A stretch of DNA of 21,858 nucleotides from JALYSX01 sp036510515 (GCA_036510515.1 DATCDS010000097.1:1-21858), one strand, 5' to 3'. Shown: positions 1 through 7,047, counted from the first letter of the stretch. Numbers and translations: made by a program. Notes: generated by a model from the sequence alone, not told the origin.

Positions 1-2
1 TC

Positions 3-458
3 GAATGCGTTCGCGAACACACCGATGCGACTGCCGTCGCGATCCTACTCGACGATGACGGTTCGTATCGCGCCGTCCGCCATTTCGGCGAGACGAGCGC
101 CGAGGTCGATGCCGACGACGCGGCCATCCTCGCACTCAAAGCAACGCACGCGCCGATCGACCCACACGCCTACAGGACGACGCTCGCGGGAGATCTCGCC
201 TTACCGATGGTGGCGCGGGGGCGGTTGCTCGGCGTGGTGCTCTGCGGCGTGCGCGAGAGCGGCGAAGCCTACGCGCCCGACGAGATCGAAGCGCTGCACG
301 AGGTCGCGCTCGGCGTCGGCTCCGCCTTGAGTGCGCTCGACGGCGACGCCGGCCACACTACGATCGCCGATCTGCGCGGTAGCATCGCCGATCTGCGCGG
401 TAGTATCGCCGCCCTGCACGACATGATCGAGCGCCGCCTACCGGAGCGCGGCCTTTAA
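3..458 (+). CDS. GAF-domain protein, C-terminal part (5' end outside window)
   Basis: The reading frame is open from base 3 to the TAA at 456-458, so only the last 151 residues are present. The stretch from about residue 55 to 105 (LALPMVARGRLLGVVLCG, then YAPDEIEAL and a VALGVGSALSAL helix) has the typical end of a GAF domain: two strands with a hairpin, then a long helix beginning 'Y.pdEi.aL'. GAF domains bind small ligands or mediate dimerisation in signalling proteins; the output domain, if any, must lie upstream. After the domain comes a short heptad tail in which IADLRGS is repeated twice (21-bp tandem repeat, 363-404), followed by IAALHDMIERRL, probably a short coiled coil. The gene is convergent with the next one. 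The GAF call rests on pattern only, and the ligand is unknown. Confidence 0.72.
   Translation, partial: ECVREHTDATAVAILLDDDGSYRAVRHFGETSAEVDADDAAILALKATHAPIDPHAYRTTLAGDLALPMVARGRLLGVVLCGVRESGEAYAPDEIEALHEVALGVGSALSALDGDAGHTTIADLRGSIADLRGSIAALHDMIERRLPERGL
363..410 (+). repeat. 21-bp tandem repeat encoding a heptad
   Basis: Units at 363-383 and 384-404 differ at one base, and a third, 6-bp partial unit follows at 405-410. In frame they encode IADLRGS twice and then IA. The unit length of exactly seven codons fits expansion of one coiled-coil heptad. Confidence 0.85.
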
Positions 459-462
459 ACGA

Positions 463-475
463 CCCCAAAATGGGG
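463..475. terminator. Small hairpin between convergent genes
   Basis: CCCCA (463-467) can pair with TGGGG (471-475) across a three-base loop, four bases after the stop codon of the GAF gene. There is no T-run, so a terminator role is only suggested by its position between two convergent genes. Confidence 0.25.
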
Positions 476-520
476 GCCCTAACTCGGCGAAAACTGCTCC
501 ATTTTCACCTTAACTGCAAA

Positions 521-1081
521 CTACGGCGCAAGCGACTCCTGCGCCTCAAGGCGCCAAGCCTCGAAGGCGCTCTCGAGCTGAATGCGCTTTCTGAACGGAG
601 CACTGTACCTGCGGACATCGAATGGCCGCTTGTTGAGGGCATCGAAAACGAGGTATTCGAAATCGGCCCATCGCGGATTACTCGGATGGCGTTCACGCCA
701 TGCGTATGCGAGCGGACCGAGCTTCTTCCATACGTCCGGGGACATCATGATAATTGGAGCGAACAAATCACGATCTGCGATCCCGTGATTTATCAGCCGT
801 GCTACCGTTTGATAAAACCCGCCGTACATCAGCACTCGGTGATCTATGCCTTCGCGCATCGCCTTCTCCAGCAACGTAGCGTCGTGAAAGTCGCAGGTTT
901 CGACGTACTCGCGGGCGGCCACCATCTCTGGGGAGTTCAGGCGCCCCATCAAATCTACGTATGTCTCGATTTGGTACGTCAGGCGCAAATGTTTGAGTTG
1001 CACGATCGCAGCCACGGCTCCGACCAACACGACGAGAGTGCCGGCAATAGCGGCAAGCGCACTGATTTCATCCCATCCCAT
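521..1081 (-). CDS. DUF4760-like single-pass membrane protein, unknown function
   Basis: This is a 186-residue protein. Residues about 7-27 (ISALAAIAGTLVVLVGAVAAI) form one N-terminal membrane helix, followed by QLKHLRLTYQIETYVDLM and a soluble, mostly helical domain rich in Trp, Tyr and Arg. This layout, a short helix then a helical domain with 'L...Y..v..l...' segments, resembles DUF4760-type proteins, whose function is unknown. The start is the ATG at 1081, giving MGWDEIS; the ribosome-binding site is weak. Base composition is visibly less GC-rich than in neighbouring genes, and the gene stands alone with about 410 bp of non-coding sequence upstream, so acquisition by transfer is possible. 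The opposite-strand frame over the same region lacks any plausible protein character. Confidence 0.7.
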   Translation of the reverse strand: MGWDEISALAAIAGTLVVLVGAVAAIVQLKHLRLTYQIETYVDLMGRLNSPEMVAAREYVETCDFHDATLLEKAMREGIDHRVLMYGGFYQTVARLINHGIADRDLFAPIIMMSPDVWKKLGPLAYAWRERHPSNPRWADFEYLVFDALNKRPFDVRRYSAPFRKRIQLESAFEAWRLEAQESLAP

Positions 1082-1385
1082 GGGGTGAACTATTTATCGA
1101 AGTGCATCCTTCCGCCTGGCGACATCGCCTAGGTCAGGGCCAAAACCGGCCGAAGCCGTCTTCTTTGCTGTTTTGGGCTAGTTATGATGAAATGCGGGGC
1201 CGTCTTGGCCCAACACCTCAAATCGCGATCGCGAAACACAAACAAGAACGGGTGTTCTTCATCGTCGTGTTCCACAGGTTTGCGACAATGCAGCCGAAGA
1301 CATCGGCGGCTCATTTAGCGTACCTTGAAGAAACAATCTCCGCGTCATACTGATGGTCGCTCGTGCCGGACAGTTTGGCTAGCAG

Positions 1386-1414
1386 AAAGCCCCGGGGTTG
1401 CTCTCGGGGCTTTT
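1386..1414. terminator. Intrinsic terminator-like hairpin
   Basis: AAAGCCCCG (1386-1394) pairs perfectly with CGGGGCTTT (1405-1413) around a ten-base loop. The plus strand continues with a T and then GGGTTT, and the A-run on the left gives a U-run in minus-strand RNA, so it could work in both directions. On the minus strand it lies about 80 bases beyond the coiled-coil gene that ends at 1493 and probably terminates the rpsF-ssb transcript. Confidence 0.65.
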
Positions 1415-1423
1415 GGGTTTCTC

Positions 1424-1460
1424 GGTGGTTCGACTTCGCGCCTGCGGCGCTACGCCCACC
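1424..1460. repeat. Nested inverted repeat, possible dispersed intergenic element
   Basis: GGTGG (1424-1428) can pair with CCACC (1456-1460), and inside it GCGCC (1438-1442) pairs with GGCGC (1446-1450) around TGC. The element sits in a non-coding gap right after a terminator, like short palindromic repeats found in many copies in bacterial genomes. There is only one copy in this window, so repetition is not shown. Confidence 0.35.
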
Positions 1461-1492
1461 ATGACACGGGTTGGGGCCTTGGCGGAATCCGG

Positions 1493-1750
1493 CTATGTCT
1501 CGATGCTTGTTACGCGGTGTTCCAGCGATTCGATCCGCGTTTCGTGGTGATCGACGCGACGCCCGATTCGATCGAAATTTGCATTTGTTTCAGCGCGGAA
1601 GTCGTACATTTCCGCGCGGAAGTCGTACATTTCCGTGCGGAAGCCGTCCATTTGCGAGCCTAATGTCGCGAGATCGCGGCTAATTTCACCGACTTGATTC
1701 GCGATCATGTCGAGCATCGAGAGGACCCGTGGATCTGATCCCGACTTCAT
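1493..1750 (-). CDS. Small heptad-repeat coiled-coil protein downstream of ssb
   Basis: This is an 85-residue protein starting at the ATG at 1750, two bases after the ssb stop, so translation is probably coupled to ssb. The frame is open further upstream, but that part overlaps ssb and is arginine-rich shadow sequence. The protein is predicted to be almost entirely coiled coil: LSMLDMIANQVGEISRDL, then two exact EMYDFRA heptads and a third diverged one (DGFRTE), then NFDRIGRRVDHHETRIESLEHRV with hydrophobic residues at heptad spacing. The repeats are visible as a 21-bp tandem array at 1594-1656. There is no signal peptide or membrane helix. It sits where rpsR usually follows ssb. Function unknown; a small oligomerising or adaptor protein is possible. 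Confidence 0.65.
   Translation of the reverse strand: MKSGSDPRVLSMLDMIANQVGEISRDLATLGSQMDGFRTEMYDFRAEMYDFRAETNANFDRIGRRVDHHETRIESLEHRVTSIET
1594..1656 (-). repeat. 21-bp tandem repeat, three units
   Basis: Units at 1594-1614 and 1615-1635 are identical; the third, 1636-1656, differs at several positions. Each unit is one seven-residue heptad of the coiled-coil gene on the minus strand. Confidence 0.9.
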
Positions 1751-1752
1751 TT

Positions 1753-2208
1753 TCAGAACGGAATCTCGTCGTCGAGGTCGTCTCCGCCGAGGCCGGCTGC
1801 GCTGCCGGCGGGAGCGCCCGATGCGCCGCCGTAGCTGCTGGCGCCGAAATCGTCGCCGCCGCCGCCCGTGGAGCCGCCGCCTTCGCCGTCGCGACGCGAT
1901 GACAGCATCTGCATGTTGTCGATAACGACTTCGGTGGCTTTGCGTTTGTTGCCGTCCTTGTCGTCGTAGTTGCGAATGACCAGGCGGCCTTCGACCAGCG
2001 TGCTCTGGCCCTTCTTGAGATAGGTGTTGCAGGTTTCGCCCAGGCGATCCCACGCGACGATGTCGACGAAGGTCGTCTCTTCTTTATTGCGCGGGTTGTT
2101 GATGGCCAACGTGAACTTGGTCACCGACTTGCCCGATTGGGTGTAGCGAATCTCCGGGTCGCGGGTGAGGTTCCCGACCAGGATCACGCGGTTATACGAA
2201 CCTGCCAT
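1753..2208 (-). CDS. ssb: Single-stranded DNA-binding protein SSB
   Basis: This 151-residue protein has the classic SSB layout. Residues 1-105 are the OB-fold (SYNRVILVGNLTRDPEIRYT, FTLAINNP, FVDIVAWDRLGETC, YLKKGQSTLVEGRL, ATEVVIDNMQML). A Gly/Ser/Ala-rich flexible linker follows (about 106-141), and the acidic tip DDLDDEIPF at the C-terminus is the site that recruits replication and repair partners. SSB coats single-stranded DNA during replication, recombination and repair. The start ATG at 2208 has a purine-rich GAGAGAG upstream. It follows rpsF by 87 bases, the usual order, and is followed after two bases by the coiled-coil gene. The cysteine at position 60 lies in the OB-fold. Identification is secure. 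Confidence 0.98.
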   Translation of the reverse strand: MAGSYNRVILVGNLTRDPEIRYTQSGKSVTKFTLAINNPRNKEETTFVDIVAWDRLGETCNTYLKKGQSTLVEGRLVIRNYDDKDGNKRKATEVVIDNMQMLSSRRDGEGGGSTGGGGDDFGASSYGGASGAPAGSAAGLGGDDLDDEIPF

Positions 2209-2262
2209 GCTGCTCTCTCTTTCGCTCGGCCAACAACGTTTTAATCAAAGCCTAACGGGTTC

Positions 2263-2284
2263 GCGTGCCATGGGTATGGCACGC
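2263..2284. terminator. Perfect 9-bp hairpin between rpsF and ssb
   Basis: GCGTGCCAT (2263-2271) and ATGGCACGC (2276-2284) form a perfect stem with a four-base loop, 11 bases past the rpsF stop on the minus strand. No U-run follows directly. It could be a weak attenuator, an RNA-processing site or a 3'-end stabiliser that sets the rpsF:ssb ratio. Confidence 0.5.
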
Positions 2285-2295
2285 ATGTGAACGAT

Positions 2296-2727
2296 TTAGG
2301 TGGTCGGCGCTGGTGCCGGCGTTGGTGCCGGTGCCGGTCCAGGCGCCGGTCCGGGTCCCGACATCGGTCCCGCCGTCGCGTATGCGGGCAGGGCCGGCGG
2401 CGTGTTCGCGGCCAGCCACGCCATGTGCACCAGCATCCGCTTCTCGAGGCGAACGACCAGCGCACGCAAGACGTCTTCGTGCAGTTTGAGCTGACGCTCC
2501 AGCTCCTTGGACGTCGGCCCGTCGGTCTTGAAGCCCATGACCACGTAATGGCCCTCGCGGACGTCGTTGATCTCGTAGGCCAGGCGCTTCTTACCCAGCT
2601 TCTCGGTGGCGACGATCTCGCCGCCGCGGCTGGTGATGACCTCGGCGAACTGGGCCGCGCGAGCATCGACGTCGGCCTCTTCAAGGCCCGGACGCAAAAT
2701 ATAGGTGATCTCGTATTCGGTGTTCAT
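2296..2727 (-). CDS. rpsF: 30S ribosomal protein bS6 with Pro/Ala tail
   Basis: This 143-residue protein has residues 1-105 matching bS6: MNTEYEITYILRPGLEE at the start, then GGEIVATEKLGKKRLAYEI, EGHYVVMGF and LERQLKLHEDVLRALVVRLE. S6 binds S18 on the platform of the small subunit. After the core comes an unusual tail (about 109-143), poor in charge and built from Pro-Ala-Gly runs (GPGPAPGPAPAPTPAPAP), encoded by short imperfect repeats at 2299-2373. Many S6 proteins have acidic or basic tails; a Pro/Ala tail of this type is less usual. The start ATG at 2727 is preceded by AGAGGGAACCC, a good ribosome-binding site. It is the first gene of a minus-strand unit with ssb. Its usual partner gene rpsR is not in the window. 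Confidence 0.97.
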   Translation of the reverse strand: MNTEYEITYILRPGLEEADVDARAAQFAEVITSRGGEIVATEKLGKKRLAYEINDVREGHYVVMGFKTDGPTSKELERQLKLHEDVLRALVVRLEKRMLVHMAWLAANTPPALPAYATAGPMSGPGPAPGPAPAPTPAPAPTT

Positions 2728-2940
2728 GGGTTCCCTCTACGGACACCCGCAAGCGGGTGGCCCACCTCACGCGGCGGGCAGACGGGTACGCCGGATTTGC
2801 CCGGCGGAAAACCTTACGACCCTATCACACCATGGCCGGCTCGGCAATGACCGCGCCCGCTTGCTCTCAGGGGGATACCAGGGCTCGAACCTACCCTACC
2901 TGGGAACGTCACCGCTCGTAAGGGTATTACCGTTTAACGC
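2728..2940. promoter_or_regulatory. Divergent regulatory region with structured leader for rpsF
   Basis: These 213 bases separate rpsF (-) from the RND gene (+) and must hold both promoters. Hairpins visible: CACCCGC/GCGGGTG (2744-2759), immediately upstream of the rpsF ribosome-binding site; GCCGG/CCGGC near 2790-2805; and CCAGG/CCTGG (2878-2882/2899-2903). An outer pair CCTTACGA/TCGTAAGG (2812-2819/2916-2923) is exactly complementary over eight bases and would enclose a 112-base domain. Leaders of S6 operons are known in several phyla to bind S6:S18 for feedback control, but I cannot match the published motif by eye. A TTGCCG-N17-TAGGGT pair on the minus strand is a weak promoter candidate. 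A T-arm-like GGTTCGAGCC is present, but no tRNA can be built around it. Confidence 0.35.
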
Positions 2941-5900
2941 ATGCCGATTGCCCACTTTGCCGTAAACCGCCGCGTCGCCGTGACGATGATCGCCCTGGCG
3001 ATCGTGGTCCTGGGCATCTTTGCCGTTCCGCGGCTGCCCATCGCGCTGCTCCCCAGCTTCACCCCGCCGGTCGTGTCGGTGTCGGTTTCCTACCCCAACG
3101 TCGGCCCCGCACAAATGGAAACGCTGGTCACGCGACCGATCGAAAACGCGGTCAGCCGGGTCAGCGGCGTCCAATTGATCGACTCGACGAGCGCCGAAGG
3201 TAGTACCGAGGTTCGGGCGACGTTCTATTACGGCACCAACATCGACACCGCCGCCGTCGACGTGCAAGAACAAGTCGATCGCGTGCGCGGCCAGCTGCCC
3301 AACGATCCCAACCTACAACAACCGCAGATCGCCAAGTTCGATTCCAACTCCTTGCCCGTCGTTCGCATGTTCGTTACCGACCCCAACATGACCCAACGCG
3401 ATTTGGGCGACCTATACACCAACGTGCTCGCCGATGAATTTTCTTCGGTCTCCGGCGTCGCTTCGGTCTCGGTCAACAGCGATCAAAATCGCGCCATCAT
3501 GGTGCAGCCCAACTCCAACCTGTTGGCCGCCAATGGTTTGACGCTCGCGCAACTCTCGTCGCGCATCTCCAACGAGAACATCAACCTGCCCGCCGGTATC
3601 ATCCAGCAGGGCAACATGGAATACCAGGTCCGCAGCTCCGCGCTGTTGACATCCGCTCAGCAAGTCGGCGACATCGTCGTTGCCACCAAGAACGGCTCGC
3701 CGATTCGATTGAGCGATGTGGCCTCGGTCAGCGATTCGAACCAAGAGCAACGCGAGTTCCAACGACTCAACGGTACGCCGGCCGTCGGCGTCACCATCAC
3801 CGCGCAACCGAACGCCAACATCGTGGCGACTGCGGTTGGCATCTACGCGAAAATGGCCGACGTGCAGAAGCGTTATCCGGGGATGAACTTCGGTATCACC
3901 CTCGACCAGCGCGGATTCATTCAAGAGGCGATCAACGCACTCGAACACACGGCAATATACGGTGCGGTGCTCGCGATTCTGATCATCTTCCTCTTCCTGC
4001 ACTCGTGGCGCTCGACATTGGTCGTCGCGATCTCGTTGCCGATCTCGGTCCTGGGCACGCTGTTCGTGGCTTATACGCTGGGCTATTCGCTCAACATTAT
4101 GACGTTAGGCGGTTTGGCACTGGCCGTCGGGTTGATCGTCGACGACGCGATCGTCGTCATCGAGAACATCTTTCGTCACATGGCGATGGGACAGAACGTC
4201 AAGCAAGCCGCGGAAAACGCGACCGCCGAAATCTTCTCGGCCGTGCTCGCATCGTCGACGACCGTCATCACCGTTTTCATACCGTTGGTCCTGATTCCGG
4301 GATTGCAAGGCCTGCTGTTCACTCCGTTTGCGATCATGGTGATGTCTGCGGTCGCGTTCTCGTTCTTGGTGGCCGTGACGACGGTTCCAATGCTCGTGAC
4401 CGTCCTGATGGGCAATCGCCCGTCGGCACATACCGGGCACGCTACGCTCAACGGCAACGGGTCGGGAACGAGCAGGAGCGGTTACGCTCGCTTCGTCGCG
4501 GGGTTCGATCGCAGCTTCGATCGCTTCTCGGACTGGTACAAGCGCACGTTGTCCCACGCCGTCGACCGTCCCGGGCTGGTGATGTCCATCGCGGGCGCCA
4601 TTTTCGTCGTCTCGCTGCTGTTCCTAAAGCTCGGTTTCGTGCAGACCGAACTCTTCCCGGCATCCAACTCCAATTTCATCCGTTTCAATCTACGGATGCC
4701 GACGGGCACCGCGCTCAACGTCATGGACGCCGTCACCAAAGACGTCGAACGGCGGATGCTCAAGGACCGCTACGATCCCAAGACCGGCAAAGGCGAAGTC
4801 GTCGCCCTGGGCGTGCAGGTCGGCAGCGACGGCAGCAATAGTTCCAATCTGTCGATCGAAATGCCGCCGTCGACCACCAGCGCGCAGGCCGCGGCGTTTA
4901 CGACGCGTTGGCAGGCCGCGCTAACCGGCAATCGCGCCGGCGCGCGCGGTCGCGGCGCGAAGAGCGTCTCCAACGCCGACGCCGCACGCTATCGAGAGCT
5001 CTATGGATCGCCGATTCCAGGCCTGCGCGCCTTCGGTCGTACGACCGATATCGTGCAGAGCATCATCGCGCGCGGTCAGGACGCGCTGCAGATTCAGATC
5101 TACGGCCCCAATATCAACACGCTCTACAACCTAGCGCAATACAAGGCTATTCCTCTGCTCGAGCAGATTCCCGGATTGCAGCCGCCCAGCGCATCGGTGA
5201 CCGACTCGCAGCCCGAACTGGACATCTCGGTGAATCGCGCACGCGCCGCGCAGTTGGGTCTGGACACGACCACGGTCGCCCAGACCATCGATACCGCCAC
5301 GGCCGGGTCGATCGCGTCGTACATGCAACTCAACGCCACGCAGTACCCGATCGTCGTGCAGTTGCCCGCCGATCAACGGCGCTCGCTGCAGTCGATCGAG
5401 GCGCTCAACATCCCGATCTCGGCGCCGTCGCTTACGTCGAACGCGTTGGTCAGCGCGCCGACAGCGGTAGCCGGCAGCGTGCCGACACAAACGCTTCCGA
5501 CCGTCCCGCTTGGTGAAGTCGCCGATATCAGCTTCGGAAAGGGGCCATCGGAGATTCCGCGCGAGAACAAACAGCGTGAGATCAACGTCAATGCCGGCCT
5601 GAACATTCCGTTGGGCGAAGCCGTCACCGCGGCGACGGCGATCATGAACTCGATCCCGTTGCCGGCCGGGTACCACTGGCAGTACGGACAAGCCGTCACC
5701 CAACAGAGCGACACCTTCGGCAGTTTGATCGTGATCGTGATCTTGGCGATCCTGCTGATCTACATGCTGCTGGCTTCGCAGTTCGAATCGATCGTGCACC
5801 CGCTGGTTATCATGATGGCCGTGCCGCTGTCGCTGGCCGGCATCGTGATGGCGCTGTTCCTTACCCAGCGCGCCTTCGGCTTAACGGCCTTCATCGGGGT

Positions 5901-6291
5901 GCTGATGCTCGTGGGCATCGTGGTCAAAAACGCGATCTTGGTGGTGGAATTCACCAATCAATTGCGCGATCGCGGTATGTCGCCGCGCGACGCCGTCCTG
6001 CACGCCGCCCCGTTGCGCTTACGGCCGATTTTGATGACCACGCTGGCAACCATCGGCGGCATGCTGCCGATCGCCCTGGGCTTAGAAGCCGGCAGCGAAA
6101 CGCAGGCTCCGCTGGGCACGGTCGTCATCGGCGGTTTGCTCGTTTCGACGATGCTCTCGCTGATCGTCGTGCCCACGCTCTACCTGTGGTCGGCCAAACA
6201 CGTCGAACCGCGCATGGGCAGCTTCCACGGATCGCGCAAACCCCAAGAAAGAGCGGTTCCCCCCGAACCCGAACCCCTCCCCGCGCACTAA
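2941..6291 (+). CDS. RND efflux permease, HAE1 (AcrB-like) family
   Basis: This 1116-residue inner-membrane protein of HAE1 type exports drugs or other hydrophobic compounds using the proton gradient, as a trimer with a periplasmic adaptor and an outer-membrane channel. The N-terminus (FAVNRRVAVTMIALAIVVLG) is the first membrane helix. Helix 4 carries the proton-relay pair D401-D402 in GLIVDDAIVVIEN, and helix 10 carries K996 in GIVVKNAILVVEF; both are hallmarks. Two large periplasmic loops and two sets of membrane helices (330-490 and about 930-1090) give the full duplicated fold. The second loop contains a basic insertion near 660-690. No adaptor (MFP) or outer-membrane factor gene is adjacent, so partners must be encoded elsewhere. 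The start ATG at 2941 lacks a clear ribosome-binding site. Its stop overlaps the stop of the convergent TauE gene. Confidence 0.95.
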   Translation: MPIAHFAVNRRVAVTMIALAIVVLGIFAVPRLPIALLPSFTPPVVSVSVSYPNVGPAQMETLVTRPIENAVSRVSGVQLIDSTSAEGSTEVRATFYYGTNIDTAAVDVQEQVDRVRGQLPNDPNLQQPQIAKFDSNSLPVVRMFVTDPNMTQRDLGDLYTNVLADEFSSVSGVASVSVNSDQNRAIMVQPNSNLLAANGLTLAQLSSRISNENINLPAGIIQQGNMEYQVRSSALLTSAQQVGDIVVATKNGSPIRLSDVASVSDSNQEQREFQRLNGTPAVGVTITAQPNANIVATAVGIYAKMADVQKRYPGMNFGITLDQRGFIQEAINALEHTAIYGAVLAILIIFLFLHSWRSTLVVAISLPISVLGTLFVAYTLGYSLNIMTLGGLALAVGLIVDDAIVVIENIFRHMAMGQNVKQAAENATAEIFSAVLASSTTVITVFIPLVLIPGLQGLLFTPFAIMVMSAVAFSFLVAVTTVPMLVTVLMGNRPSAHTGHATLNGNGSGTSRSGYARFVAGFDRSFDRFSDWYKRTLSHAVDRPGLVMSIAGAIFVVSLLFLKLGFVQTELFPASNSNFIRFNLRMPTGTALNVMDAVTKDVERRMLKDRYDPKTGKGEVVALGVQVGSDGSNSSNLSIEMPPSTTSAQAAAFTTRWQAALTGNRAGARGRGAKSVSNADAARYRELYGSPIPGLRAFGRTTDIVQSIIARGQDALQIQIYGPNINTLYNLAQYKAIPLLEQIPGLQPPSASVTDSQPELDISVNRARAAQLGLDTTTVAQTIDTATAGSIASYMQLNATQYPIVVQLPADQRRSLQSIEALNIPISAPSLTSNALVSAPTAVAGSVPTQTLPTVPLGEVADISFGKGPSEIPRENKQREINVNAGLNIPLGEAVTAATAIMNSIPLPAGYHWQYGQAVTQQSDTFGSLIVIVILAILLIYMLLASQFESIVHPLVIMMAVPLSLAGIVMALFLTQRAFGLTAFIGVLMLVGIVVKNAILVVEFTNQLRDRGMSPRDAVLHAAPLRLRPILMTTLATIGGMLPIALGLEAGSETQAPLGTVVIGGLLVSTMLSLIVVPTLYLWSAKHVEPRMGSFHGSRKPQERAVPPEPEPLPAH

Positions 6292-7046
6292 GCAAAGGTT
6301 CGTAGGAAAAACCAGGCGGTCATCGCGGTGCCCGCGACGATGACGAAGCCGCGCACGGCGCGCGATGGTAGCCGGCGTCCGAAATGCGATCCGAAGTAGC
6401 CGCCCAGGATGGCTGCGACGGCCATGAGGATCGCCAGCGGCCAATCGATCACGTGCGCGATGGCAAACGGCACGATCGCGATACCGTTGATGCACGCGGC
6501 CAGGAGGTTCTTGATCGCGTTCATCGCGTGCATGTCGGGTAAGCCCGAAAACGCCAGCAGGGCGAGCATCAAGTAGCCGATGCCCGCGCCGAAATAGCCG
6601 CCGTAGAGCGCGACGCAGAACTGCAGCGCTAGCTGCCAGGGATCGTGGACGTGGTCGCCCGTCGATCGCGCGCCGCGCTGCAGATAGGGGCTGGCGATAA
6701 AGACCGACATCACAAACAGGAGCAACCACGGCACCATCCGCTCGAAAAACGCGCCGGGCGTGCGCAGGAGCAGGATCGATCCCATCAGCGCGCCGATCAA
6801 ACTCAGGACGATCGAAGGGCTCATGCGGCGCAGATACGGGCGCAACTCGCGGCGATAGCCGCTGGCCGATCCCAGCGTGCCCACCCACATCGCGGTGTTG
6901 TTCGTGGCGTTGGCCGATATCGCGGGCACGCCCGCAAGGATCAGCGCCGGAAACGTGAACATGCTGCCGCCGCCGGCGACGCTATTGATCGCACCGGCCG
7001 CCAGCGAGACGCCGAACAGCGCCGCATCGGTCGCTAGCCAGGAGAT
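6288..7046 (-). CDS. TauE/SafE-family membrane permease
   Basis: This is a multi-pass inner-membrane protein of the TauE/SafE (DUF81) family, which transports sulfonates, sulfite or other organic anions; the substrate cannot be told here. Family features are AGAINSVAGGGS followed by FTFPALILAGV, then ATNNTAMWVGTLGS in the first half and GGYFGAGIGYLMLALLAF with MNAIKNLLAACIN in the second half. The first ATG is at 6962, but the diagnostic AGAINSVAGGGS block lies upstream of it in the same open frame, so translation must begin earlier. No ATG, GTG or TTG exists in that stretch. The best-placed candidate is ATC at 7046, one base after the relA stop and about seven bases after a GGGG, giving 252 residues, normal for the family. 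A frameshift in the assembly is the alternative. It is last in the apt-relA unit. Confidence 0.85.
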   Translation of the reverse strand: MSWLATDAALFGVSLAAGAINSVAGGGSMFTFPALILAGVPAISANATNNTAMWVGTLGSASGYRRELRPYLRRMSPSIVLSLIGALMGSILLLRTPGAFFERMVPWLLLFVMSVFIASPYLQRGARSTGDHVHDPWQLALQFCVALYGGYFGAGIGYLMLALLAFSGLPDMHAMNAIKNLLAACINGIAIVPFAIAHVIDWPLAILMAVAAILGGYFGSHFGRRLPSRAVRGFVIVAGTAMTAWFFLRTFA

Positions 7047-7047
7047 A

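Larger units (their letters stand above)
1082..1492. other. Non-coding stretch with one terminator and one inverted repeat
   Basis: I find no convincing gene in these 411 bases on either strand; the short open frames have no family character and poor ribosome-binding sites. The left part (1082-1380) is lower in GC, like the adjacent DUF4760-like gene. The right part holds a rho-independent-terminator-like hairpin (1386-1413) and an inverted repeat of mobile-repeat character (1424-1460), both described separately. Confidence 0.6.

Noticed and set aside
470..1132. 220-codon plus-strand frame
   Set aside because: It is antisense to the DUF4760-like gene, has mixed composition and no domain pattern; the minus frame has a membrane helix and protein-like sequence.
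1102..1353. Short plus-strand frames in the gap
   Set aside because: No ribosome-binding site, no recognisable composition, and conflicting frames on both strands.
2241..2684. Arg/Ser-rich minus-strand frame over rpsF
   Set aside because: Shifted frame of rpsF, with no family character.
2812..2923. SRP RNA or 6S RNA inferred from the long-range pair
   Set aside because: The conserved SRP core (GGAAGG/AGCAG) is absent, and the size and bubble pattern of 6S RNA cannot be shown; kept only as an unexplained structure.
2870..2925. tRNA suggested by a GGTTCGAGCC T-arm-like sequence on the minus strand
   Set aside because: The T-stem has a mismatch, no matching acceptor strand is found at the right distance and no anticodon arm can be drawn.
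4005..4841. 278-codon Arg-rich frame inside the RND gene
   Set aside because: Same-strand frame-shifted shadow of a clear transporter; Arg-rich composition is typical of a shadow.
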